Source of the DNA: Marinilactibacillus psychrotolerans
GTDB taxonomy: Bacteria > Bacillota > Bacilli > Lactobacillales > Carnobacteriaceae_A
Direction: 5' to 3'
NCBI RefSeq assembly: GCF_900101525.1
Contig: NZ_FMZD01000009.1
Location: 1 to 64,000, forward strand
DNA: 64,000 nucleotides
Shown here: piece by piece, positions 57,311-64,000 of the stretch
Layout: each line of letters starts with the position of its first letter
How positions within the stretch are numbered: position 1 is the first letter of the stretch
Notes under the pieces: generated by a model
The model's input: only the letters and a program-made list of their open reading frames with translations
Database searches by the model: none
Told to the model about the DNA's origin: nothing
Made by a program: the position numbers and the translations under genes

Positions 57311-58198
57311 ATGAAAAATTCTACAGATCAACCACTATCTCTCGATTATTTACCTGGAAAAACACTACGAAAAATTCGGGAATCAAAAGGTTATACTCAA
57401 AAATACGTAGCGCAAGGAATTATTAAGCAATCAACCTATTCAAAAATAGAAAGAGAAGAGGCTGAACCAGCTGCTTCAAAGCTCTTCACAATATTGGATC
57501 GTCTAGAAATGTCTGTGGGAGAATTTCTATTCATACAAGGAGACTATGCTCACTCAAAAAAAGGGGCAATCCTTTATTCATTTGTAAACCAAAAGTACAA
57601 CGCTCCCGATGAGTTAGAGAAATTAAAAAAAGAAGCCGAAGATTATTTAACTGAATTTGAAGATACTGTGGTAAAAGATATTCAGTCCATTTATGAATCA
57701 CTAATTGTTTTTGGAAGAACACATGATATTAAACTAGCTAGAAAATATGTACAGCCAGTATGGGACAGAATAGAAGCTTTTGATGAATGGCAATTAACTG
57801 AAATTTATTTAGTCAATAATATCATGTTCTTTTTCAGCGCAGATTCTGCCATCTATATTTCTAGTAGAGCCATCGAACAACTCAAAAAATATAAAGGATT
57901 CAACGACAGCTCCAAGTTAAGATATAATTTAAAATTCAATCTCGTGTACCTCTTTATGGATAGCCAAAAATACGAGGAGGCACTATCTGCTCTTGAAAAT
58001 TTAATTCCATATACTAAAGAATTAAAAAAACATGACATGTTAGCTGTTTGTTATGCTAGAAAAGGTGTATCTATGATCAAATCAGGGGATGAAAGTGGAG
58101 AAGATTGGATTGATAAAGGTTTGAACATGCTAGATATTATTGAAGAAAACGAACTCAAAGAACTCCTTAAAGAGGAAATAAAATCATTCATAAATTAA
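57311..58198 (+). CDS. Rgg/GadR/MutR-family transcriptional regulator
   Basis: A 295-residue regulator. An N-terminal XRE helix-turn-helix (LRKIRESKGYTQKYVAQGII and KQSTYSKIEREEAEPAASKL, residues about 18-60) is followed by the helical repeat domain of the Rgg/MutR family, with the conserved ARKYVQPVWDRIEAFDEWQL segment and TPR-like ALSALENLIPYTKEL. Members of this RRNPP group bind imported peptides. AAAAGAGGAT precedes ATG. The divergent 39-codon gene is the probable cognate pheromone. No obvious target operon is adjacent, except the possible small RNA downstream. Confidence 0.9.
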   Translation: MKNSTDQPLSLDYLPGKTLRKIRESKGYTQKYVAQGIIKQSTYSKIEREEAEPAASKLFTILDRLEMSVGEFLFIQGDYAHSKKGAILYSFVNQKYNAPDELEKLKKEAEDYLTEFEDTVVKDIQSIYESLIVFGRTHDIKLARKYVQPVWDRIEAFDEWQLTEIYLVNNIMFFFSADSAIYISSRAIEQLKKYKGFNDSSKLRYNLKFNLVYLFMDSQKYEEALSALENLIPYTKELKKHDMLAVCYARKGVSMIKSGDESGEDWIDKGLNMLDIIEENELKELLKEEIKSFIN

Positions 58199-58344
58199 AA
58201 TTACCCTCTTTTTTATCAACTGATTATCTTGTTGTGGAGGTAAAATCGAATTAAACCGAACAATACGTTCCCTTTTTTATATATTTTATACCATTATATG
58301 ACTATTTTGGAGGTTTTAGAAAAGTTTGTAGTATACTGTGTTCA

Positions 58345-58512
58345 AGTTACGAGATCAAGGCTTAACTCCTATCTATTTTCTCCTTGCTAAAGCCGATATG
58401 ATAGATCCGTAGCAAACAATAGACCTCTACCGTAGTTCATATATTGCCTCTCAACTTTATATGAACAACCCCAATTATAAGTCCTTACTTGAAAAAGTGC
58501 GGACTTATTTTT
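58345..58512 (+). ncRNA. Candidate small RNA downstream of the Rgg-type gene
   Basis: A TATACT -10 box at 58332-58337 (with a weak TTGGAG at 58307-58312) predicts a start near 58345, and a terminator (ATAAGTCC/GGACTTAT plus TTTTT, 58477-58512) ends it, giving about 168 nt without an ORF. Internal structure includes GTTCATATA/TATATGAAC (58434-58464) with a C-rich loop (TTGCCTCTCAACTT). The single-stranded segments TCTCCTT, ACTCCT, CCTCTAC and CCTCTC are complementary to Shine-Dalgarno sequences, as in LhrC or csRNA-type regulators. It matches no RNA family I know. The promoter is the weakest part of the evidence. Confidence 0.5.
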
Positions 58513-58894
58513 GTGCCCTAAAATCATTCCCCTTTATATATTGTATATAATTCCTTTATAATTTTTGTTTATTTCTCATCTATCTGCTTGTTTGTCCGTT
58601 TTCTCTTAACTTAATTAAGCAAAATCGATGAAAATTCTTTTATAAATTTATAATCGTTTTAAAAAAACAAATAAAGCGCTTTATTTTCGTTAGTTTATAC
58701 AAAAATATCTTGTTTATTTCTTTCAGGATAGCGCATATATTTTACATAGTTGAGTATTTTTTTATTTTATGTATACTGAAGTGAATCAAGAATTATCTGC
58801 ACAGAAAATTCATTTATTCATCACAGCTTTTTCATTATTCGAGGACATTTTATCTAAAGTAAAAATCAATGTCCGGGAGGAGTATTCAATTCGT
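58513..58894. other. AT-rich intergenic region upstream of the ElaA-like gene
   Basis: About 380 bases with no convincing gene. The frame upstream of the acetyltransferase start is open for 42 codons but has no ribosome binding site and low similarity to the family. It contains the 18-bp palindrome described separately. Confidence 0.5.
58669..58686. promoter_or_regulatory. Perfect 18-bp palindrome
   Basis: AAATAAAGCGCTTTATTT is a perfect palindrome about 200 nt upstream of the acetyltransferase. The AAAGCGCTTT core resembles CcpA cre sites, but the flanks do not match TG..CA. Confidence 0.5.
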
Positions 58895-59374
58895 ATGTGG
58901 CAATATAAACAGTTGGAAGAATTAAGCGCAAAAGATCTTCACTTAATTTTAAAAGAAAGAACCAAAGTATTCGTAGTAGAGCAAGCTGCTGCTTATCAAG
59001 AAGTGGATGATATCGATCTCCACGCCACACATCTATTAAAAAGATGTAAAGATACAGTGAATGCCTATTGTCGAGTTTACTTGAAAGATGGAAAGGTACG
59101 AATCGGTCGTGTACTCGTTCCAGAGCACTGCAGAAATATAGGTCATGGAAGAGAGTTAATGCAAGTAGCCTTAAATTATATCACCGTTCGTTATCCTAAA
59201 AGAGAAGTTCAAATCCAAGCAGAAGCTTATTTGAAAGACTTTTATGAGTCTTTCGGTTTCGAACTTATCTCAGAACTTTATTACGAAGACGATATTGCGC
59301 ATTACGATATGCTTTACAAAAATCATCATCAAGTAGATTCTACGAAAATTAAACAAACCAATTTATCTGAGTAA
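58895..59374 (+). CDS. GNAT acetyltransferase, ElaA-like
   Basis: About 159 residues. The pattern at the N-terminus (LHLILKERTKVFVVEQAAAYQEVDDIDLHATHLL) is specific for the ElaA branch (given here in one reading across 58950-59040: VFVVEQ and DDIDLHATHLL are the key parts), followed by the acetyl-CoA motif VLVPEHCRNIGHGRELM and a C-terminal EAYLKDFYESFGFE. ATG 58895 is preferred over the open frame upstream, with GGGAGG about 14 nt before it. The acceptor is unknown. Confidence 0.85.
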   Translation: MWQYKQLEELSAKDLHLILKERTKVFVVEQAAAYQEVDDIDLHATHLLKRCKDTVNAYCRVYLKDGKVRIGRVLVPEHCRNIGHGRELMQVALNYITVRYPKREVQIQAEAYLKDFYESFGFELISELYYEDDIAHYDMLYKNHHQVDSTKIKQTNLSE

Positions 59375-59387
59375 CTTTAAACAATAC

Positions 59388-59424
59388 AAAGAGGACACTC
59401 TTCTAAAAAGTGTCCTCTTTTTTT
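59388..59424. terminator. Bidirectional terminator
   Basis: AAAGAGGACACT pairs with AGTGTCCTCTTT around a 9-nt loop, followed by T residues. The stop of the minus-strand acetyltransferase lies inside it. Confidence 0.9.
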
Positions 59425-59837
59425 ATACTGTATTCATTAATTATCAGTCCGAATGCCTCTTGTTCAGAAACCGTGAATCCTTCTTTTCTACAATACCGGA
59501 TCACGTTCCTGCTGCTTTCCGTCAATAATATTTTCTGAGGGATTTGTGCATTTTTTTCTAACGCTTTTTTTAATAGAGTATATTCGATTTTTCCACCTTG
59601 ATAATCTTTTTTTACTAGAATATCTTGAATATAAACCTTATATGCTTCTTCTCCTACAACTCTTGCTAGGCCGACTAGCTCTTCTTTATCCCATGCCGAA
59701 AAAACTTGCCGTGTATTTAGAATCATTTTCTCTAAAATAGAAGGATCCCTGACATAGTCTAACCAGCTTATACTTTCATATAAATTGTTTAACTGTTCTA
59801 TTTCAATATTTTTTATTGTTTTGTATACAATTTTCAG
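59403..59837 (-). CDS. GNAT acetyltransferase with probable CTG start
   Basis: About 144 residues of a small GNAT type. The core is AWDKEELVGLARVV, VYIQDILVKKDYQGGKIEYTLL (acetyl-CoA site; the usual GxG is GGK-I here) and the C-terminal VIRYCRKEGF. The only ATG (59726) would drop the first strand and helix; in the same frame the reading continues upstream as KIVYKTIKNIEIEQL and NNLYESISWLDYVRD, which match the family. A CTG at 59837 lies 7 nt after AAGGTG, so a non-ATG start is proposed. An annotation from ATG would be 107 residues. Confidence 0.7.
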   Translation of the reverse strand: MKIVYKTIKNIEIEQLNNLYESISWLDYVRDPSILEKMILNTRQVFSAWDKEELVGLARVVGEEAYKVYIQDILVKKDYQGGKIEYTLLKKALEKNAQIPQKILLTESSRNVIRYCRKEGFTVSEQEAFGLIINEYSIKKEDTF

Positions 59838-59897
59838 TTTTAATCACCTTTTCTTCTAAATCTCTATTTATTAAAACGCTCATTTTATACTTCTTCA

Positions 59898-61280
59898 TTA
59901 TTTCCAGCTATCTTGTTCAAAAGAAACTTTATGTTTTTTCTTACTGTACTCTGCTGCCTTATCTCCAGCGGTCCTCCCAAAGACAATCGTTTCAGCAATT
60001 GCGTTGCCGCCAATCCGATTCTGTCCATGTAATCCGCCAACGGTTTCCCCAGCTGCGTAAAGTCCCTTAATACTTTCTCCATTTTTATTCAATACTTCTG
60101 CATGGATATTGATTTTTACTCCACCCATCGTATGATGGATCCCCGGTGCGATTTTAATCGCAAAATATGGCCCACCATCCATAGAGGATTCAATGGATTC
60201 ATCTCTTACACTTTGACTTACATTGGTATCATTCCACTTTTTAACTGACTGCTTTAAATTAATTTCCGTCATTTTCAAATATTGAGCTAATGCTTCAATA
60301 GAATCTTTTGAATAAACCATTTTTTTATATTCATAAAAGGAGACAGCGAGTACTCGTTTTCTGATTTTATTGTTAAATATTAAGTAAGCATAGGGTTCTT
60401 CCAACTTTAAAATCGCATCTGATACAACGTCTCGTCGATCTAATTCTTCAACAAACCTGTTGCCCCATTTATTGACAAGTAGTGCACCTTCTCCTCGCAA
60501 AGCTTCAGTTACTAAAATCCCTGTTTCTTGATGAACTGTTGGATGAATTTGTACCTGATTCAAATCACGAACAGCTCCCCCGATCGCTTGAATCATTTGA
60601 ATACCTGATCCTTGGGTTCCTGGATGATTAGTTGTAATGATTCCATCAAGCTGCGGTGCGTACTTCTGTAATAATACCTTGTTAGCACCAAATCCTCCAG
60701 TAGTTACGATAACACAATCTGCTAATATTTTTTTCTTTTCCTTCAAATTATCTTCTATTTGTACTCCAACTATTTTGCTATTCTTTACTAGTAATTTTTC
60801 TGCCTTTGATTGGAATAGGATTGGAATATTCAATTCTTTTATTTTTTTCAATAATCCAGACACTAGATATTGACCAATAGCTGATCCATCTGCTGGGCGG
60901 TGTGTTCTATTCACACTCATCCCACCGGTCTTGGTCAAATCCGATAAAGTGATGCCTAATCCATCCAGCCAATCAATCGCATCTGCTGAATGATTTACGA
61001 AATATTTTAGTAACTCTTTATCATTCGCCTGATTTCCACCTTTATATGTTTCCTGAAAAAAGCATTCGTTAGAGTCTTCAACATTTTGCTTACTCTGAAA
61101 TTTTGATTCTGAAGCATTCATTCCTGCCGAAGATTTGATTGTATTCCCTTTGATCTCATTAAGCTGTTCAACCAAAACAACATTTGCTCCAGATAACTTT
61201 GCAGAAATAGCAGCAGCCATCCCTGCTCCTCCTGCCCCTACCACAACAATATCTACTTTATCATTTTGAATTACCTGCAC
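59898..61280 (-). CDS. FAD-dependent fumarate reductase / flavocytochrome c-like protein
   Basis: About 460 residues, a soluble flavoprotein with the fold of the FrdA subunit but no heme domain or signal peptide. FAD-binding motif VDIVVVGAGGAGMAAAISAK at the N-terminus; active-site segments QIHPTVHQETGILVTEALRG, GNRFVEELDRRD and HHTMGGVKIN; and the C-terminal GLYAAGETVGGLHGQNRIGG. It may reduce fumarate or a similar enoate to reoxidise cofactors. GTG 61280 follows AAAGGAG by 9 nt; TTG 61286 is only 3 nt away from it. Confidence 0.9.
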   Translation of the reverse strand: MQVIQNDKVDIVVVGAGGAGMAAAISAKLSGANVVLVEQLNEIKGNTIKSSAGMNASESKFQSKQNVEDSNECFFQETYKGGNQANDKELLKYFVNHSADAIDWLDGLGITLSDLTKTGGMSVNRTHRPADGSAIGQYLVSGLLKKIKELNIPILFQSKAEKLLVKNSKIVGVQIEDNLKEKKKILADCVIVTTGGFGANKVLLQKYAPQLDGIITTNHPGTQGSGIQMIQAIGGAVRDLNQVQIHPTVHQETGILVTEALRGEGALLVNKWGNRFVEELDRRDVVSDAILKLEEPYAYLIFNNKIRKRVLAVSFYEYKKMVYSKDSIEALAQYLKMTEINLKQSVKKWNDTNVSQSVRDESIESSMDGGPYFAIKIAPGIHHTMGGVKINIHAEVLNKNGESIKGLYAAGETVGGLHGQNRIGGNAIAETIVFGRTAGDKAAEYSKKKHKVSFEQDSWK

Positions 61281-61374
61281 TAGCAATCACTCCTTTGGTT
61301 TGTATGTATCACTAATTATTTTGTGAAAAAAGTTCTATTTATATTGTAGCTTTTCTTCAGATATTGTACAACGC

Positions 61375-61402
61375 AAAAAAAGCCAGGTAACTACACCTGA
61401 CC
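61375..61402 (-). terminator. Terminator of acr3
   Basis: GTCAGGT pairs with ACCTGGC (one G-U pair) around GTAGTT on the minus strand, followed by TTTTTTT. Confidence 0.85.
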
Positions 61403-61422
61403 TTTCTGGACTAAAAATTCTG

Positions 61423-62478
61423 TTATTTAAAATCAAACCACTTTTGTGTACGGTTTGCTATTTTAACCAGTAATAACATAATAGGAACTTCTACCAGCAC
61501 GCCTACCACTGTAGCTAATGTAGCTCCTGAATTTAAACCAAACAACGAAATAGCTACGGCTACAGATAATTCAAAAAAGTTACTTGCTCCAATCATTGCA
61601 GATGGAGCAGCGATGTTATAAGGTAGTCTACATGCATAAGCTCCAAAATAAGTCACGCCAAAAATGATAAACGTTTGTAAAATAAGCGGAATTGATATCA
61701 ACAAGATATGAATGGGATTCTGTACAATGCGTTCTCCTTGAAAAGAAAAGATTATAATCAAAGTAAGCAATAATCCTATCATCGTTACTCGATCAAACTT
61801 ACTTATAAAGTTTTTTTCAAAGTAAGTTTTTCCCTTTTTACTGACTACTAATTTTCTTACTACTATTCCAAGTACTAAAGGAACGACAACGAATAATATT
61901 GTTGACAGTATCAAAGTATTCCATGGTACGACAACATTACCAACGCCTAGTAGCAATGCAACAATTGGGGCAAACAAGACCAATATAATAATATCATTGA
62001 TTGAAACCTGAACTAATGTATACGCTGGATCCCCGTTTGTTAACTTGCTCCACACAAATACCATCGCCGTACATGGTGCTGCACCTAAAAGAACGGCTCC
62101 TGCAATGTACTCTCTCGCTAACCCCTCTTCAATAAATCCATTGAAGACAAACAAAAAGAAAAATGAAGCAATTAAAAACATGGTAAAGGGTTTAACAGCC
62201 CAGTTGATGGTTGTTGTCAAAAGTAATCCTTTAGGCTTTTTGGTTGCATCCACTATACTCGAAAAATCAATTTTGAGCATCATAGGGAAAATCATGATCC
62301 AAATCAAGATAGCAGTTGGAATAGAGACTTGATAATATTCAAAACGGCTTAAAACATCTGGAATCCAGGGGATGAATTGTCCAATCATGACTCCTATTGC
62401 CATACATAATAAAACCCAGACTGTTAAATATCTTTCGAAAATACTAATGGCTGCTTGCTGTTTACTTTCTTTTTCCAT
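61423..62478 (-). CDS. Arsenite efflux transporter Acr3
   Basis: About 351 residues and ten transmembrane helices, characteristic of the ACR3 (BASS-type) arsenite transporters. The conserved Cys is in LGAAPCTAMVFVWSKLTNGD (helix 4), and the conserved Glu region is SAMIGASNFFELSVAVAISLFG (helix 9, written here across two helices). ATG 62478 follows GGAGGAT; an upstream ATG is in frame but lacks a site. No arsR or arsC is adjacent within the window, but a CoA-disulfide reductase gene lies upstream on the same strand. Confidence 0.92.
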   Translation of the reverse strand: MEKESKQQAAISIFERYLTVWVLLCMAIGVMIGQFIPWIPDVLSRFEYYQVSIPTAILIWIMIFPMMLKIDFSSIVDATKKPKGLLLTTTINWAVKPFTMFLIASFFFLFVFNGFIEEGLAREYIAGAVLLGAAPCTAMVFVWSKLTNGDPAYTLVQVSINDIIILVLFAPIVALLLGVGNVVVPWNTLILSTILFVVVPLVLGIVVRKLVVSKKGKTYFEKNFISKFDRVTMIGLLLTLIIIFSFQGERIVQNPIHILLISIPLILQTFIIFGVTYFGAYACRLPYNIAAPSAMIGASNFFELSVAVAISLFGLNSGATLATVVGVLVEVPIMLLLVKIANRTQKWFDFK

Positions 62479-62536
62479 TCTTATCCTCCACTTTGCATCA
62501 TTCATCAAATAATTTTGATCTATCATTCTAAAATTT

Positions 62537-62586
62537 GTTCTTTTAAACCATGTCTGTTATCAAAACTAGACATGGTTTAAAAGAAC
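62537..62586. terminator. Perfect 19-bp inverted repeat between acr3 and the reductase gene
   Basis: GTTCTTTTAAACCATGTCT and AGACATGGTTTAAAAGAAC are exact complements separated by 12 nt. It probably ends the reductase transcript, although the T tract lies within the stem. It could also be a regulatory element for acr3. Confidence 0.6.
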
Positions 62587-62599
62587 CACTTAGTACATA

Positions 62600-64000
62600 T
62601 TAATTTTCTTTGCTTTTTATATAATACTGATAATTGGTATTTCCTCCAGATAATACATACACTTGCTTAAAGCCAATATTCAATAGGAGGTTCTGGGCAG
62701 TATTGCTCGTTACGCCTTTATTACAGTAAACAACCGTAAGTTTATCTTTATCTAATTCCGCTGCTCTTTTACGTAAGTCTGGCATCGGAATATGAACGGC
62801 CTCTTTAACATGATTTTTTGCATAAGCCGATTTTGATCTAACATCTACAACTTGAACCACTTTCTGATTCTCTTGTAATTCCACTAACGCTTCTGGTGTT
62901 AGGACTGGCTGACCCGTGCGGGCATTTTCCAGAACCATTCCCGTATATAATACAGGATCTTTTGTCGTGCTAAACGGCGGTGCATAAGCTAAATCTAAAT
63001 GGAATAAATCTTCCGCTTTTGCGCCAAATGTGATGGCGGTGGCTAACACATCAATTCGTTTATCTACCCCTTCAGGTCCAATGATTTGTGCACCTAACAC
63101 TCTCCCAGTTTCTCGATCTGCAACAGCTTTGATTAGCAGATTCTTACCACCCACATAGGTTGCATGAGCTGGTTTAATGTTGTGGATCACAACCGGATCA
63201 AATCCGGACTGTTGTGCTTCTCTATAAGATAACCCTGTAAAACCAACTGTTAAATCAAATAAACGGAAAATTCCTGTACCTAATATCCCTTTAAAAGATA
63301 AAGATCCTCCAGTAAGATGATCTCCTGCAATTCTTCCCATTTTATTGGCTGTAGAACCTAATGGAATATAGGAAGGCTGCTTAGTGATCAAATTAAAACT
63401 TTCAGCGACATCTCCGACAGCATAGACATCTTCTTCTGAAGTCTGCATATGTTCATTAACTTTGATTGCTCCAGTATCTCCTAACGCTATATCAGCATCT
63501 TTCGCTAAAAAAACATTCGGTCTAACACCAATTGCTAAAATAACTAGATCTACAGCAATATCTTTTCCTTTGTTTGTGTGGAGCTGCTCCGCTTTTCTAT
63601 CTCCAGTAATCGATTCTACTTTATCCGCAAGATGCAATTGAACATTGTTTTCTTTCAACTTTTCTTTCAAATGATAAGACATGTCTGCATCGATTTTAGG
63701 GAAGATTTGATCTGCCAATTCAACAATTGAGACTTCTAATCCTTTTTGCGTGAACTGTTCAGCCATTTCTAATCCAATAAACCCGGAACCAACTATTGCT
63801 ACCTTTTTGATTTCCTGATTATGCATATATTGATCAATAGCTTTCGTATTGTCCATCGATTTAACGTGAAAAACATTTTCGTAAGTGTTTAAGTTGAATG
63901 GCGGAGGTGTTAAAGAATAAGATCCTGTCGCCAACACTAATTTATCATAAGTTTCTCTAAACCCATTCTCTGTAGTTTTATCATATATTTCAATTTCTTT
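62600..64000 (-). CDS. CoA-disulfide reductase-type flavoprotein with rhodanese domain (5' end outside window)
   Basis: The frame is open to the window edge, so the N-terminal FAD-binding part is missing. What is seen: KLVLATGSYSLTPP, the NAD-binding motif KVAIVGSGFIGLEMAEQFTQ, FAD contact DVYAVGDVAESFNL, the dimerisation domain with AYAPPFSTTKDP, and a C-terminal rhodanese domain (VQVVDVRSKSAYAKNHVKEA and VVYCNKGVTSNTA, with the catalytic Cys). Such fusions act as CoA-disulfide, persulfide or polysulfide reductases. An internal GTG at 63937 is not the true start. Confidence 0.92.
   Translation of the reverse strand, partial: KEIEIYDKTTENGFRETYDKLVLATGSYSLTPPPFNLNTYENVFHVKSMDNTKAIDQYMHNQEIKKVAIVGSGFIGLEMAEQFTQKGLEVSIVELADQIFPKIDADMSYHLKEKLKENNVQLHLADKVESITGDRKAEQLHTNKGKDIAVDLVILAIGVRPNVFLAKDADIALGDTGAIKVNEHMQTSEEDVYAVGDVAESFNLITKQPSYIPLGSTANKMGRIAGDHLTGGSLSFKGILGTGIFRLFDLTVGFTGLSYREAQQSGFDPVVIHNIKPAHATYVGGKNLLIKAVADRETGRVLGAQIIGPEGVDKRIDVLATAITFGAKAEDLFHLDLAYAPPFSTTKDPVLYTGMVLENARTGQPVLTPEALVELQENQKVVQVVDVRSKSAYAKNHVKEAVHIPMPDLRKRAAELDKDKLTVVYCNKGVTSNTAQNLLLNIGFKQVYVLSGGNTNYQYYIKSKEN

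Noticed and set aside
58345-58512. 6S RNA as identity of the small RNA candidate
   Set aside because: The 5' and 3' ends do not form the long closing helix with central bubble expected for 6S RNA.
59816-60070. Plus-strand 84-codon ORF opposite the flavoprotein C-terminus
   Set aside because: Shadow of the coding strand of the fumarate-reductase-like gene and the GNAT upstream region.

Overview
The window is AT-rich, densely coded DNA from a low-GC Gram-positive bacterium, most likely a member of Lactobacillales near Carnobacteriaceae (Marinilactibacillus, Alkalibacterium or Carnobacterium type; inference). Support comes from three mannose-family PTS operons, a 790-residue phosphoketolase, class I fructose-bisphosphate aldolase, an Aerococcus-like lactate oxidase, DUF956/ManO, Acr3 and a MutR-type Rgg regulator. 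Strong AAGGAG-type ribosome binding sites often precede TTG or GTG starts. The minus-strand block guaB - DUF1129 - ychF - DUF951 - parB - parA - rsmG (50.5-56.8 kb) is the usual origin-proximal order of Firmicutes, so oriC is probably not far beyond the window, but no oriC or dnaA is present.

Layout. 0-4.3 kb: tail of an IS30-family transposase, an OppA-like lipoprotein, an acetyltransferase, an M20 amidohydrolase and a small membrane protein. 4.6-13.2 kb: a sugar-acid-type PTS operon (EIIA, an odd M28-like membrane protein, EIIB, EIID, EIIC and three dehydrogenases including a GntZ-like 6-phosphogluconate dehydrogenase), facing a frameshifted RpiR regulator and a HAD phosphatase. 13.2-28.6 kb: fda, sbcCD, cadD, truA flanked by two copies of an unknown small gene, a cupin, a Gfo/Idh/MocA oxidoreductase with a divergent RpiR regulator, lactate oxidase, and a glutamine-type ABC transporter. 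28.6-32.1 kb: an accessory patch with a decayed IS3 element, two orphan oligopeptide-type permeases and an orphan bacteriocin immunity gene.

32.2-43.6 kb: an Amadori-product (fructoselysine/glucoselysine-type, GfrABCDEF-like) PTS operon, a LevR/ManR-type sigma-54 activator, and manLMN-manO. Both PTS operons begin with a near-consensus sigma-54 promoter (TTGGCAC-N5-TTGCA), so the single activator between them may control both. 43.7-50.4 kb: glpQ, an SDR, phosphoketolase, a deoxynucleoside kinase, ogt and a CPBP protease. 57-64 kb: a probable peptide signalling locus, two acetyltransferases, a fumarate-reductase-like flavoprotein, Acr3, and a CoA-disulfide reductase cut by the window edge.

The most interesting locus is at 57.0-58.5 kb. 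A MutR/Rgg-family regulator (57311-58198) lies divergent from a 39-codon gene (57081-57200, minus) that has a strong ribosome binding site, a Sec-like signal peptide, a short hydrophobic C-terminal tail and its own terminator. This is the layout of an RRNPP regulator with its pheromone. Just downstream of the regulator is a possible unannotated small RNA (about 58345-58512) with C-rich, anti-Shine-Dalgarno-like segments.
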